Shown: positions 14,891 to 24,171, counted from the stretch's first letter. The stretch is DNA of 64,000 nucleotides from UBA11524 sp964383815 (GCA_964383815.1 CAYLIC010000003.1:1-64000), one strand, 5' to 3'. A program made the numbers and translations. Notes: generated by a model from the sequence alone, not told the origin.

Positions 14891-15717
14891 CCCCGCAGAC
14901 CCTGCTGCGGGAAACCACCGCGCTGTTCCGCCAGGCCGGCATACCCGACCCGGCCTGGGACAGCGCGCTTCTGCTTGCACACCTGACGGGCAGGCCGGCC
15001 CTGAACCTGCGCCTGGACACGGACACCAGGCTGGATGCGGACACCCTGGCCCTGTATGATGAACTGTGCCGCCAGCGCCTGCAGCGGAGGCCGCTGCAAT
15101 ACCTGCTGGGCGTGCAACCCTTTCTGGGCCGGGACTTTCATGTGGATGAGCGGGTGCTGATTCCCCGCCCGGAAACCGAGCTGCTGGCGGAGCGGGCCAT
15201 TGCCTGGCTGAAAACCCGGGAAAGGCCCACCGCCCTTGACCTGTGCTGCGGCAGCGGGTGCATCGGCATCAGCATGGCGCTGGATGTGCCCGGCGCCCGG
15301 GTGCATGCCGCCGACCTTTCGCCGGACGCGCTTGAGGTGACCCGCTGCAATGCGGCGCACCTGGGTGCACAGCTGACCCTGCACCAGGGCAACCTGTTTG
15401 CTGCTGTGGAGGGCATGCGGTTTGACCTGATAATCAGCAACCCGCCCTATATTCCCACGGCGGAATGCCGGGAGCTGCAGGCGGAGGTGCTGCGGGAGCC
15501 GGGCATGGCCCTGGACGGCGGCGCGGACGGGTATGACTTCTACCGCCGCATTGCGCAGGAATCACCCGCGCACCTGCTCCCGGGCGGCCTGGTGCTGCTG
15601 GAGGTTGGGTATGGCCAGGCAGGCGCCGTGGCGGACATGATGGCGGCAAGCGGCTTCCAGACCGCCATTCACAGGGACTTGCAGGGCATTGAACGGATGG
15701 TGGAGGCCCGGCTGTAA
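14887..15717 (+). CDS. prmC: Peptide chain release factor N5-glutamine methyltransferase
   Basis: A 276-residue SAM-dependent methyltransferase that modifies the glutamine of the GGQ motif in release factors. It has the N-terminal helical substrate-docking domain (about residues 1-85), IPRPETE, the SAM loop LDLCCGSGCIGI and the catalytic NPPYIP motif near residue 182. The GTG start overlaps the DUF1385 stop and follows CCAGGAGGG. Its target, RF1, is encoded directly downstream after ten bases. Confidence 0.96.
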   Translation: MTPQTLLRETTALFRQAGIPDPAWDSALLLAHLTGRPALNLRLDTDTRLDADTLALYDELCRQRLQRRPLQYLLGVQPFLGRDFHVDERVLIPRPETELLAERAIAWLKTRERPTALDLCCGSGCIGISMALDVPGARVHAADLSPDALEVTRCNAAHLGAQLTLHQGNLFAAVEGMRFDLIISNPPYIPTAECRELQAEVLREPGMALDGGADGYDFYRRIAQESPAHLLPGGLVLLEVGYGQAGAVADMMAASGFQTAIHRDLQGIERMVEARL

Positions 15718-15727
15718 CGGAGGCGCT

Positions 15728-16786
15728 ATGTTCGAGAAATATGAGTGGATACAAAACAGGTGGGAGGAGCTATCCGCCGCCATCAGCCAGCCGGAGGTCA
15801 TTGCCGACCAGGGCAAGTATCAGCAGCTGTTGAAGGAGCGTGCCGGGCTGGAGCCTGCGGTGGAAAAGTGGGCGGAATATCAGGCCTGCCTGCGGCACCT
15901 GCAGGAGGCGGATGAGATGCTTGCCGACCCTGACCTGCAGGCCGTGGCCCAGGCCGAGGTGCAGGAGCTGACCGCCCGCAAGGCTGAGCTGGAGCAGGCG
16001 CTGCGCATCCTCCTCCTGCCCAAGGACCCGGACGACGACAGGAACGTGATTCTGGAGATTCGCAGTGGCACCGGCGGGGACGAGGCCTGCCTGTTTGCTG
16101 CCGATATGCTGCGCATGTACACCCGCTATGCGGAGCGCCACGGGTTTCGGGTGGAGCTGCTCTCCGCCAGTGATACGGAGCTGGGCGGCGTGAAGGAGGC
16201 TGTGCTGTCCCTGACGGGCCAGGGGGCCTTTGCCCACATGAAGTACGAGAGCGGCGTGCACCAGGTGAAGCGCATCCCGGTAACGGAGAGCAACGGGCGC
16301 ATACAGACCTCCACCTGCACCGTGGCTGTGCTGCCCGAGGCGGAGGAGATTGACCTGAGCATTGCGCCCAAGGATTTGCGCATTGACGTTTACCGGGCCA
16401 GCGGCCACGGCGGCCAATGCGTGAACACCACGGATTCCGCTGTGCGCATCACCCACCTGCCCACCGGCATTATGGCAACCTGCCAGGACGAGAAGAGCCA
16501 GATCAAAAACCGTGACAAGGCCATGAAGGTTTTGCGCGCCCGGCTGCTGGAAAGGCTCCGCACCGAGCAGGACAGCGCCTATGCCGCCAACCGCCGCAGC
16601 CAGGTGGGCACCGGCGAGCGGGCGGAGAAGATACGCACCTACCACTTCATCCAGGGCCGGGTGACCGACCACCGCCTGGGGCTGACCCTGTACAGGACGG
16701 CGGAGATTATGGACGGGGATTTGGACGAGTTCATCCAGGCCTTGCGCATGGAGGAACAGGCGCAAAAGCTGCGCAGTATGAATTGA
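15728..16786 (+). CDS. prfA: Peptide chain release factor 1
   Basis: RF1 reads UAA and UAG stop codons. This 352-residue protein has the catalytic GGQ in RASGHGGQCVNTTDSAVRIT and the stop-codon-reading tripeptide in the PxT form typical of RF1 (RIPVTESNGRIQTST). The helical N-terminal domain and the conserved RSGTGGDEA block are also present. The start at 15728 follows ACGGAGG, and the longer in-frame reading inside prmC was rejected. The GGQ glutamine is the expected PrmC substrate. Confidence 0.97.
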   Translation: MFEKYEWIQNRWEELSAAISQPEVIADQGKYQQLLKERAGLEPAVEKWAEYQACLRHLQEADEMLADPDLQAVAQAEVQELTARKAELEQALRILLLPKDPDDDRNVILEIRSGTGGDEACLFAADMLRMYTRYAERHGFRVELLSASDTELGGVKEAVLSLTGQGAFAHMKYESGVHQVKRIPVTESNGRIQTSTCTVAVLPEAEEIDLSIAPKDLRIDVYRASGHGGQCVNTTDSAVRITHLPTGIMATCQDEKSQIKNRDKAMKVLRARLLERLRTEQDSAYAANRRSQVGTGERAEKIRTYHFIQGRVTDHRLGLTLYRTAEIMDGDLDEFIQALRMEEQAQKLRSMN

Positions 16787-16800
16787 AAGAGGGTTTTCCC

Positions 16801-17847
16801 ATGAACACAAGGGTGCTTCCCGCTACGGCGGAGACCCTTTCCACCGCCGCGGAGCTGCTGGCACAGGGCCAGCTGGTGGCCTTTCCAACGGAAACGGTGT
16901 ATGGCCTGGGCGCCAATGCCCTGGACAGGGATGCGGTGCTGTCCATCTTTGCAGCCAAGGGCCGCCCGGCGGATAATCCGCTGATTGTGCACATATGGCA
17001 CCGGGAGCAGCTGGCAGACATCTGCCAGGTATCCCCCCTGGCAGAAAAGCTGATGGACGCCTTCTGGCCCGGGCCGCTGACCCTGCTGATGCCCAGGAAG
17101 GACAGCATCCCCCTGGAGGTAACGGCAGGCCTGCCCACGGTTGCCGTGCGCATGCCCTCGCACCCGGTGGCGGCGGACATGCTGCGGGCCTGTGGCCTGC
17201 CCATTGCCGCGCCCAGCGCCAACCGCAGCGGCAAGCCCAGCCCCACCACGGCTCGGCATGTGCTGGAGGACATGGATGGGCGCATCCCGCTGATTATCGA
17301 TGGCGGCAGCTGTGATGTGGGCCTGGAGTCCACCGTGCTGGACATTAACCAGGAGGTGCCCTGCATCCTGCGTCCCGGCGGCATAACAAAGGCCATGCTG
17401 GAGGCGGTCATTGGCCCGGTAACGGTGGCTGGCAGTGTGCTGCGCCCCTTGCAGAAGGGTGAAAAGGCGCTTTCCCCCGGGATGATGTACAGGCACTACT
17501 CCCCGGATGGACAGGTTTCCCTGGTGGAGGGCGAGGAAAGCCAGGTGGTTGCCGCCCTGAAGGCCCTGTACGCCCAGGCGGAGCGCAACGGGCACCGGGC
17601 CTGCGTGATGTGCTTTACCGAGCATGTGGACGCCCTGCAGGCCTGCCAGCCCCATGACCTGGGCAGCAAAAACTGCCCGGAGCAGGTGGCTCACCGCCTG
17701 TTCGAAACCCTGCGCCGCCTGGACGAGGAGCACATGGACGCCATTTTCAGCGAGGTGGTTCCGCCAGAGGGCGTGGGCCTGGCAGTGATGAACCGCCTGG
17801 GCCGGGCAGCGGCCTTCAGGACGATACAGGCCAAGGATGTTGTTTGA
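16801..17847 (+). CDS. L-threonylcarbamoyladenylate synthase (Sua5 type)
   Basis: This enzyme makes threonylcarbamoyl-AMP for the t6A37 modification of ANN-decoding tRNAs. The 348-residue length and the two-domain layout (YrdC domain to about residue 205, then a linker and Sua5 domain) indicate the long Sua5 form rather than TsaC. Visible motifs are FPTETVYGLGANA, FAAKGRPADNPLIVHI, WPGPLTLLM and SANRSGKPSPTTA; the linker contains SPGMMYRHYSP, which is typical of Sua5. It follows prfA after 14 bases with AAAGAGGG as ribosome binding site. Confidence 0.95.
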   Translation: MNTRVLPATAETLSTAAELLAQGQLVAFPTETVYGLGANALDRDAVLSIFAAKGRPADNPLIVHIWHREQLADICQVSPLAEKLMDAFWPGPLTLLMPRKDSIPLEVTAGLPTVAVRMPSHPVAADMLRACGLPIAAPSANRSGKPSPTTARHVLEDMDGRIPLIIDGGSCDVGLESTVLDINQEVPCILRPGGITKAMLEAVIGPVTVAGSVLRPLQKGEKALSPGMMYRHYSPDGQVSLVEGEESQVVAALKALYAQAERNGHRACVMCFTEHVDALQACQPHDLGSKNCPEQVAHRLFETLRRLDEEHMDAIFSEVVPPEGVGLAVMNRLGRAAAFRTIQAKDVV

Positions 17848-17863
17848 CAGCGGAGGACAGCGT

Positions 17864-19780
17864 ATGGCGTTCATCTACGGTAGGCAGGACATGCCCGACC
17901 TGCGCCGGGCCCAGGAGAATTGCTTCCTGTGCGCCAATGGCCTGGGCGGGTACGCCTCCCTTTCAGCGGCGTTCTCCACGACCAGGGGCGATCACGGCCT
18001 GCTGGTGGCTGCCCGGGTGGCGCCCAACGATCGGGTGAACCTGGTGGCCCGCCTGGGGGAATGCCTGCACCATGCAGGCCGGGAGGAATGGCTATCCACC
18101 CAGGAATTTGCAGACGGCACGCCGCCGGAGGATGGGTACACCGGCCTGTCCTGCCTGATGGCGGAGGATGTGCCCTGCTGGACGTATGACCTGCGAGGCA
18201 TACGGATAACCCGCCGGGTGGCCATTGGACGGGAAATGAACGCCACAGCGGTGGCCTACACCATTGAAAACCGTTCCGCCGCGCCCTGCACCCTGCATGT
18301 GCGGCCCTGGGTGCTGGGATTTGACAAAGGGTATGCGCCGGAGAAGCCCTGGGACGTTTCCATGGCGGATGGATGCATCCTGACCCATGGGCAGCGGGTG
18401 TACATCCGCAGTGATGCTGCCATCACCCGGGAGGCACCCCGCTTTGCCCTGGCGCACTACATGCACGATGCGCCGGACGGCAGGCCTGAAAGTGGCCTGC
18501 AGGCCAGTGTGTGCAGCCTGGCAGCGGAGGTTATGCCCGGGGAAAAGCGCAGCCTGAACCTGGTGCTGGCGGACAGGCTCCATGCACCCGGTGCGGAGGA
18601 AATCATCGCCGGGCAGGAAAGGCACCTGCAATCCGTCCGCGAAGCATCCGGCTTGCGTGACCCGGTGGCCCGGCAGCTGGCCTGCGCGGCGGATGCCTTT
18701 ATTGCCCGGCGGGACTCCACCGGTGGCAAGACCATCCTGGCTGGGTATCCCTTCTTTGGGGACTGGGGCCGGGACACCATGATTGCCTTGCCCGGCTGCA
18801 CCCTTGCCACCGGGCGGTATGAGGATGCCAGGAGCATTCTGCGCACCTTTATGAAATACGAGCGAAACGGCCTGGTGCCCAACCTGTTTCCAGAGGGTGA
18901 TCAGCCGCCCATGTACAACACGGCGGATGCGGCACTGCTGCTGGTGAACAGCGCGTATCTCTATGTGCAGCAAACCGGCGATACGGCCTTTGTGCAGGAG
19001 GCGCGCCCGGTGCTGGAGCGGATTATCGCCGCTTATGCCCGGGGCACGGAGCACGGCATTCACATGGATGAGGACGGGCTGATCTGCGCCGGTGAAGGAC
19101 TGGATCAGGTAACGTGGATGGACGTGCGGGTAGGAGAGATTCTCCCCACACCGCGCCATGGCAAGCCGGTGGAAATCAACGCCTACTGGTACAGCGCACT
19201 GCGGGTGATGGAGGCCTGGTTCGGCGGCGAATACGGCAAAATGGCAGAAAGGGCAAAGGCGGCCTTTGTCCGCGGCTTCTGGATGCCGGAAAAGGGATAC
19301 CTGCGGGATGTGATTTCCGGCACGGCGGCGGATGAACAGCTGCGCTGCAACCAGATTTGGGCCATTACCCAGCCCTTCACCATGCTGGAGCCAGCCCAGG
19401 AACGGGCTGTGGTGGATGCGGTGTATGCCCATCTGTACACGCCCTGTGGCCTGCGCACCCTGTCCCCGGAGGATGCGGCGTATCACGGTGTGTATGCCGG
19501 ACCGCAGCCCGTGCGGGACATGGCCTATCACCAGGGCACAGCATGGGTGTTTCCCCTGGGTGCGTACTACCTGGCATACCTGAAAACCAGGGGGTATTCC
19601 GCCAAGGCCCGTAAGGAGGTTCGCCAGGCCTTGGCACCCATGGCCTGCGCCCTGCGGGAAGGCTGCTGCGGTCAGCTGCCGGAGATTTACGATGGTGACG
19701 CGCCTGCCTTCAGCCGCGGATGCTTTGCCCAGGCCTGGAGCGTGGGCGAGATGCTGCGTGTGTATGCGGCACTGGAATAA
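17864..19780 (+). CDS. Amylo-alpha-1,6-glucosidase / glycogen debranching enzyme
   Basis: A 638-residue protein of the bacterial/archaeal-type debranching family: an N-terminal beta-rich domain (about residues 15-230; CLGGY-like opening CANGLGGYASLSAAFSTTRG) and a C-terminal alpha/alpha barrel related to GH15/GH133. The barrel shows FFGDWGRDTMIALPG, NLFPEGDQPPMYNTADAALL, LDQVTWMDVRVG, PVEINAYWYSALR and YHQGTAWVFPLGAY. It would cleave alpha-1,6 branch points in glycogen or maltodextrins in the cytoplasm. The start at 17864 has GCGGAGGAC upstream. It is the last gene of a translation-related operon, an unexpected place. Confidence 0.88.
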   Translation: MAFIYGRQDMPDLRRAQENCFLCANGLGGYASLSAAFSTTRGDHGLLVAARVAPNDRVNLVARLGECLHHAGREEWLSTQEFADGTPPEDGYTGLSCLMAEDVPCWTYDLRGIRITRRVAIGREMNATAVAYTIENRSAAPCTLHVRPWVLGFDKGYAPEKPWDVSMADGCILTHGQRVYIRSDAAITREAPRFALAHYMHDAPDGRPESGLQASVCSLAAEVMPGEKRSLNLVLADRLHAPGAEEIIAGQERHLQSVREASGLRDPVARQLACAADAFIARRDSTGGKTILAGYPFFGDWGRDTMIALPGCTLATGRYEDARSILRTFMKYERNGLVPNLFPEGDQPPMYNTADAALLLVNSAYLYVQQTGDTAFVQEARPVLERIIAAYARGTEHGIHMDEDGLICAGEGLDQVTWMDVRVGEILPTPRHGKPVEINAYWYSALRVMEAWFGGEYGKMAERAKAAFVRGFWMPEKGYLRDVISGTAADEQLRCNQIWAITQPFTMLEPAQERAVVDAVYAHLYTPCGLRTLSPEDAAYHGVYAGPQPVRDMAYHQGTAWVFPLGAYYLAYLKTRGYSAKARKEVRQALAPMACALREGCCGQLPEIYDGDAPAFSRGCFAQAWSVGEMLRVYAALE

Positions 19781-19789
19781 GCCTGACAC

Positions 19790-19825
19790 AAAAAGCAGTG
19801 AGCCTGAAACGCCCACTGCTTTTTT
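19790..19825 (+). terminator. Terminator of the DUF1385-prmC-prfA-sua5-GDE operon
   Basis: AAAAGCAGTG pairs with CACTGCTTTTTT. The stem is capped by a 13-base loop and ends in a T run. Confidence 0.9.
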
Positions 19826-19862
19826 GAAATTATCCCGGCAGAAAACCATCCACCCCGCGCCA

Positions 19863-19924
19863 CCAAAACGGGATTCTTAAGGTATGAAATCCCTTAGGCG
19901 GGAGGAAAGAGGGCGGCGCCCTTG
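19863..19924 (+). repeat. Interspersed palindromic repeat, copy 3
   Basis: First hairpin GGGATTCTTAAGGTATGAA... from 19870, second hairpin AGGGC-GGC-GCCCT (19910-19922). Left flank CCAAAACGGGATTCTTAAGG is shared with copy 4 apart from one base. Confidence 0.78.
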
Positions 19925-19947
19925 AGCAGCACCGGCCTGCGCTCTAT

Positions 19948-19984
19948 GAAAAATCCCCCTTTCCAATAACGGAAAAGGGGGATT
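19948..19984 (-). terminator. Terminator of the 19989 gene
   Basis: On the minus strand AATCCCCCTTTTCC pairs with GGAAAGGGGGATT (one bulged base) and is followed by TTTTTC, four bases beyond the stop codon. Confidence 0.88.
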
Positions 19985-19988
19985 CGGT

Positions 19989-21833
19989 TTACTCCTGGCG
20001 GCGCTGGCTGCGGCGGCGGGGCTTTTCCTCCGGGGCGGCGTCCTCGGCGGGAATGTCCTCCTCCTCGCCCTCAACCTCCACGGTCACGGTGGGCTCGGCC
20101 TTGTTCTCCTCGGGGTAGAGCTTCCGCAGGGTTTCGGCCATCAGGTCGTCATCGGCGGCAGCGTCCTCCGGGCTGTCCTGGGCGGGCGCATCCTCCAGCT
20201 CGTCCTGGGGGGAGCTCTCCTGCTTGTCACGGGCAGGCTGAGTATAGTCGCGGTAGGCGCCGCGCTCGATGTAGTGATCCTGGGCCTGTGCGGACTTGAT
20301 ATTGGCCTGAATGCGGCGCACCACGCCCACTGCCAGCAGCGCCAGGCAGGCAACGCCAGCCACCATGAACACCTTGTACAGCACGCTCAGCACGCTCTGC
20401 AGGGTGGACACATAGGCGGGCAGACCGTCGCTGGTGGGCAGCTCCTCATACACGGGCATGGGCGGGGTGACGATGGGTGCATCGGTGGGCACGGGGGTGG
20501 GCAGCTCGTAGGCGATGGGGATGATGTTGCTCTCAAAGGTGTCGGTTTCGCCCAGCAGGTTTTTCACCTTGGCATCGAAGCGGAACTGGCCCGCCATGGA
20601 CACCAGCACATCCCGGGTGAACTCCCTTGTTTCGCCAGGCAGAAGGCTGGGGAAGGTGTACATGGTTACACCGGAGGCGACAACGGAAATGTCCTCCACT
20701 TCCCTGGCGCCGTTGTTGGTGACCTTCACATGGAACTTCACCGTGCCAGGCAGGATGTAGACGGTTTCAGGCTCGGCAGTGGCCTCCACGGAGAGGGAAA
20801 CCACCTGGCTGGGGTCGATGGCGGTAACGCTGATGCGGTCGCTGGCGGTGTCCACCGCCTCGCCTGTGGCATCGGCACCCTTGACGGTGAACTGATAGTC
20901 CGCGCTCTTGTCAATGGGCACGTCCTTTTCCAGAGTCAGGGTCTGCCCGGCGACAACGGTCTGCCCGGTGAAAACCTCACCCAGGGTGGCATCCGCAATG
21001 GTCAGGTTCTGGAAATCCACCGTGCCGGAGTTCTTCAGCTTCAGGGTCAGCTTCACCGTGTCGCCCACGGCGCCGCCCTTCTTGTCGGCGGTCAGGGTGG
21101 CAGACAGCTTCACCTCGCCATACTTGATGGTAGCGGCATCCTTCTTTTCGGTTTGAGTTTTGCCGCCGGACTTGTAGGTGATGGTGCCCTGGCTGGTCAA
21201 ATCCTTGGTGCCCATGGTGGCAGTGAAGGCGTAGCTGGCCTTTTCACCTGCGGGCACGGTGTCGATCTTGCCGGACTTGGTGGCAATCTTCTCCTTGATG
21301 GTTACATCGGTCACGTCCACATTGCCGGTGTTGATCACATCGTAGGTTACGGTGACCTCCTGGCCTTTGCGGGCGGTGGTGGGGGTGATGGTGCGGTTGA
21401 TCTCCACGCTGCTCACCATGCCGGTGTACTGAATCTCCCTGCCGAAGTTCACTGTTTTGTTGATCAGCTCGTTGGCATCGTTATAGATGGAATACTTCAG
21501 CTTAAAGGTGACGCGCCCGTTCTCCAGCTGCTCCTGGGTCACCTTCCAGGTGCCGGACCAGGACTTGGAGGAGCCTGCCGTCAGCGTGGGGGAGCCAAAC
21601 TCCTCCACCTGCTTGCCGTTGCTGTAGTACAGGGTGACAGGGCCGGGCATATCGGTTTCGCCCACGTTTGTCACCTTGATGGACACGGCAATCTCCTTGG
21701 GCTCCGCCAGGGTATCCGGGCTAAGCTCAATTTCAATTTTGTAATTATCCGTGGTGCTGGCGCAGGCCGCGCCCACCAAAAGGAAAAGCACCGTCATGAT
21801 AACCGTCAGGCATACGAGCAGGCGTTTTTTCAT
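19989..21833 (-). CDS. Secreted, membrane-anchored protein with tandem Ig-like (CARDB/DUF11-type) repeats
   Basis: A 614-residue protein of unknown function. An N-terminal signal sequence ends near GAACA/ST. A chain of about four beta-sandwich repeats follows, each with a phrase such as VSIKVTNVGETD, VTYDVINTGNVDVTDVTI, LTLKLKNSGTVDFQNLTI or FHVKVTNNGAREVEDISV, typical of CARDB/DUF11 surface domains. After a proline/threonine linker comes one TM helix (about residues 485-505), a basic stop-transfer RR, and a roughly 110-residue acidic, low-complexity cytoplasmic tail ending in RRRSQRRQE. The start is set by the signal peptide; no close ribosome binding site is seen. It is monocistronic. Confidence 0.72.
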   Translation of the reverse strand: MKKRLLVCLTVIMTVLFLLVGAACASTTDNYKIEIELSPDTLAEPKEIAVSIKVTNVGETDMPGPVTLYYSNGKQVEEFGSPTLTAGSSKSWSGTWKVTQEQLENGRVTFKLKYSIYNDANELINKTVNFGREIQYTGMVSSVEINRTITPTTARKGQEVTVTYDVINTGNVDVTDVTIKEKIATKSGKIDTVPAGEKASYAFTATMGTKDLTSQGTITYKSGGKTQTEKKDAATIKYGEVKLSATLTADKKGGAVGDTVKLTLKLKNSGTVDFQNLTIADATLGEVFTGQTVVAGQTLTLEKDVPIDKSADYQFTVKGADATGEAVDTASDRISVTAIDPSQVVSLSVEATAEPETVYILPGTVKFHVKVTNNGAREVEDISVVASGVTMYTFPSLLPGETREFTRDVLVSMAGQFRFDAKVKNLLGETDTFESNIIPIAYELPTPVPTDAPIVTPPMPVYEELPTSDGLPAYVSTLQSVLSVLYKVFMVAGVACLALLAVGVVRRIQANIKSAQAQDHYIERGAYRDYTQPARDKQESSPQDELEDAPAQDSPEDAAADDDLMAETLRKLYPEENKAEPTVTVEVEGEEEDIPAEDAAPEEKPRRRSQRRQE

Positions 21834-21923
21834 GGTTCTGTTGGGCAGAGCAGCCTCCGCCCGTCCTCCTTCCGCGTCCGGCTGGAAAACAGCCAGAATC
21901 CACAGATACAGTCTTTCTATCCT

Positions 21924-21953
21924 ATTGTAAGCGCGAAAGGGTGTATCTGTCAA
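21924..21953 (-). promoter_or_regulatory. Sigma-A promoter for the 19989 gene
   Basis: On the minus strand TTGACA, 18-base spacer, TACAAT, about 90 bases before the start codon. The 385-bp gap to uraA also holds the uraA promoter and leader. Confidence 0.78.
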
Positions 21954-22020
21954 GTTGATTCGTCACAGAAATGTAAAACTTTTTTCCACTTTCACCCTTG
22001 CCGTGGCATGGAAAATGCTG

Positions 22021-22049
22021 TTGACAAAGGGGAAAACAAGTGCTATATT
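22021..22049 (+). promoter_or_regulatory. Sigma-A promoter for uraA-pyrR
   Basis: TTGACA, 17-base spacer, TATATT. The transcript would start near 22056 and run through a leader of about 160 bases. Confidence 0.87.
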
Positions 22050-22070
22050 ACTGGAGACAACTGCATGCGT

Positions 22071-22104
22071 GCCCTTTAACCACGGTCCAGTGAGGCCGGG
22101 AAGG
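22071..22104 (+). promoter_or_regulatory. PyrR-binding RNA element in the uraA leader
   Basis: CCCTTTAA, then GGTCCAGTGAGGCC, then GGGAAGG matches the conserved PyrR binding loop (CCUUUAA...GUCCnGnGAGGCU...AAGG). PyrR itself is encoded two genes on, so UMP-dependent attenuation of uraA-pyrR is expected. Confidence 0.9.
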
Positions 22105-22135
22105 CTGCAACGATGTACCTGCGATATGGATATAT

Positions 22136-22167
22136 CTGCCTTGCCCAGCCCGGGTGAGGCAGTTTTT
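22136..22167 (+). terminator. PyrR-controlled attenuator terminator
   Basis: CTGCCTTGCCC pairs with GGGTGAGGCAG (two G-U pairs in RNA, 5-base loop) and is followed by TTTTT. It lies 51 bases before the uraA start and downstream of the PyrR element. Confidence 0.88.
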
Positions 22168-22218
22168 CATGCCGGAAGGCGCGCAGCGTTGATCAGAAGC
22201 ATGGAGGGGAACATACTC

Positions 22219-23553
22219 ATGAAGCTCGTGTACGATGTTAACCAAACACCGCCGCTGAAGAAAAACCTGCTCTACGCCTTCCAGCAGCTGCTGGCCATTA
22301 TGGCGGCAACCCTGCTGGTGCCTGCCATTGTTGACCCCAGCGGCACTTACCTGAACCAGCCTGCCGCCCTGCTGGGCGCCGGCATGGGCACCCTGTTCTA
22401 CATCTTCGTTGCCACCCGCAAGAAGAGCCCGGTGTTCCTGGGCAGCTCCTTTGCCTTCATCGCCCCTCTGTCCGGCGCTGTGGCCTATGGCTTCCTGGGC
22501 ATCTTTGTGGGCAGCCTGTTCGCTGGCCTGGTGTATGTCATCATCGCGCTGATTATCAAGATCACCGGCTCCGCCTGGGTTAACAAGCTCCTGCCCCCTG
22601 TGGTCATTGGCCCCACGGTGGCCCTCATCGGCCTGAGCCTGTGCGGCAGCGCTGTGAACAACCTGAACAACACTGCCAGCGGCGACTACAACCTGGTGGC
22701 CATCCTGGTGGGCCTGCTGGCCTTCTTCATCACGGTGTTCGCCTCCGTGAAGGGCTCCAAGGGCATGAAGATGGTTCCCTTCATCATCGGCATTCTGGGC
22801 GCGTATGTTCTCGCCCTGGTGCTGACCATCATCGGCAATGCCACCGGCTGCGAGGTGCTGAAGCTGGTGAAGCTGGAGGCCTTCAACAACATGAAGCTGT
22901 TCAAGGTACCCCAGTTTGTGTTCATGGGCATGTTCGGCGTGCATGATGCCGAGGCTACCAACACCATCACCAGCTTTGCCGATGTGATCAGCCTGTTTGT
23001 GCTGTTTGCGCCTGTGGCCTTCGTGACCCTGGCGGAGCACATTGCCGACCACAAGAACGTTTCCAGCATCATCAACCGGGACCTGATTACCGATCCCGGC
23101 CTGGATCATACCCTGATTGGTGATGGCGTTGGCTCCATCATCGGCTCCTTCTTCGGCGGCTGCCCCAACACCACCTATGGCGAGTCCATCGGCTGCATTG
23201 CCATCACCGGCAACGCCTCCGTCAGCACCATTGCCATTGCGGCGGTGTATTGCATCCTGCTCAGCTTCTTCGATCCCTTCGTGTGCTTTGTAAACTCCAT
23301 TCCCACCTGCATTGTGGGCGGCGTGTGCATTGCGCTGTATGGCTTCATTGCCGTCAGCGGCCTGAAGATGCTCCAGCCTGTGGACCTGGGCGACAACCGC
23401 AACCTGTTTGTTGTGGCAGCCATCCTGGTGTGCGGCATTGGCGGCCTGACCCTGAACCTTGGCGATGTGCAGATCAGCCCCATTGCCACCGGCCTGATTG
23501 TGGGCATTCTGGTGAATGTGTTCTTCAACAAGCGCAAAGGCCAGGAAGCGTAA
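22219..23553 (+). CDS. uraA: Uracil permease (nucleobase:cation symporter 2 family)
   Basis: A 444-residue integral membrane transporter with about 14 hydrophobic segments. Family features include FQQLLAIMAATLLVPAIV at the N-terminus, LPPVVIGPTVALIGLSL, the substrate-site glutamate in FVTLAEHIADHKN and the NTTYGESIGCIAITG motif with a second glutamate. Specificity for uracil rather than xanthine or uric acid is supported by the PyrR attenuator in the leader and by the pyrR gene that follows. The start at 22219 follows ATGGAGGGG. Confidence 0.94.
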   Translation: MKLVYDVNQTPPLKKNLLYAFQQLLAIMAATLLVPAIVDPSGTYLNQPAALLGAGMGTLFYIFVATRKKSPVFLGSSFAFIAPLSGAVAYGFLGIFVGSLFAGLVYVIIALIIKITGSAWVNKLLPPVVIGPTVALIGLSLCGSAVNNLNNTASGDYNLVAILVGLLAFFITVFASVKGSKGMKMVPFIIGILGAYVLALVLTIIGNATGCEVLKLVKLEAFNNMKLFKVPQFVFMGMFGVHDAEATNTITSFADVISLFVLFAPVAFVTLAEHIADHKNVSSIINRDLITDPGLDHTLIGDGVGSIIGSFFGGCPNTTYGESIGCIAITGNASVSTIAIAAVYCILLSFFDPFVCFVNSIPTCIVGGVCIALYGFIAVSGLKMLQPVDLGDNRNLFVVAAILVCGIGGLTLNLGDVQISPIATGLIVGILVNVFFNKRKGQEA

Positions 23554-23569
23554 CAGGTGAAACCAAGTG

Positions 23570-23600
23570 GGGCATGCTTCCCCGGGAAGCATGCCCTTTT
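23570..23600 (+). terminator. Hairpin between uraA and pyrR, partial terminator
   Basis: Twelve-pair perfect stem GGGCATGCTTCC / GGAAGCATGCCC, 3-base loop, then only four T residues. It probably reduces rather than blocks transcription into pyrR. Confidence 0.7.
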
Positions 23601-23624
23601 ATGACCTCGCAAGGAGGAATCGCC

Positions 23625-24167
23625 ATGGAAAACCAGGGCGTAAAGGCCCACCTGATGGACGGGCCAGGCATGCAGCGTGCACTGACCCGCATGGCCCATG
23701 AAATCCTGGAGCAGCTGACCCCGGCACAGGACATTGTGCTGGTGGGCATCCGCCGCCGTGGTGTGCCGCTGGCCCATCGCCTGGCAGAGCTGATCCACCG
23801 GTTCGAGGGTGTGCAGGTGCCCGTGGGGGAGCTGGACATCACCCTCTACCGGGACGACCTGACAGCCATTGACGAGCAGCCCCATTTGCGGGAGGCAGCG
23901 CTGCCCGTGGACATCACCGGGCGCATGGTGGTGCTGGTGGACGACGTTATCTACACCGGGCGCACCGCCCGGGCCGCGCTGGATGCGCTGATTGACCAGG
24001 GCAGGCCTGCCCGCATCTGCCTGGCGGAGCTGGTGGACAGGGGCCACCGGGAGCTGCCCATCCGGGCGGACTTTGTCGGCAAGAATGTGCCAACCTCCCA
24101 CAGCGAGCGGATTGCCGTGCAGGTGCAGGAGATGGACGGCGTTGACCGGGTGTCCCTGCTGGAATAA
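23625..24167 (+). CDS. pyrR: Bifunctional pyr operon regulator / uracil phosphoribosyltransferase
   Basis: A 180-residue PyrR. The PRPP-binding signature VVLVDDVIYTGRTAR is near residue 100, preceded by LVGIRRRGVPLAHRL and the ELDITLYRDDL loop. PyrR binds the RNA element in pyrimidine-gene leaders when UMP is high and promotes termination; one such element is in the uraA leader here. The start follows AAGGAGG. It is co-transcribed with uraA through a partial terminator. No pyrimidine biosynthesis genes lie in this window, so PyrR probably acts on other loci too. Confidence 0.95.
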   Translation: MENQGVKAHLMDGPGMQRALTRMAHEILEQLTPAQDIVLVGIRRRGVPLAHRLAELIHRFEGVQVPVGELDITLYRDDLTAIDEQPHLREAALPVDITGRMVVLVDDVIYTGRTARAALDALIDQGRPARICLAELVDRGHRELPIRADFVGKNVPTSHSERIAVQVQEMDGVDRVSLLE

Positions 24168-24171
24168 GGGA

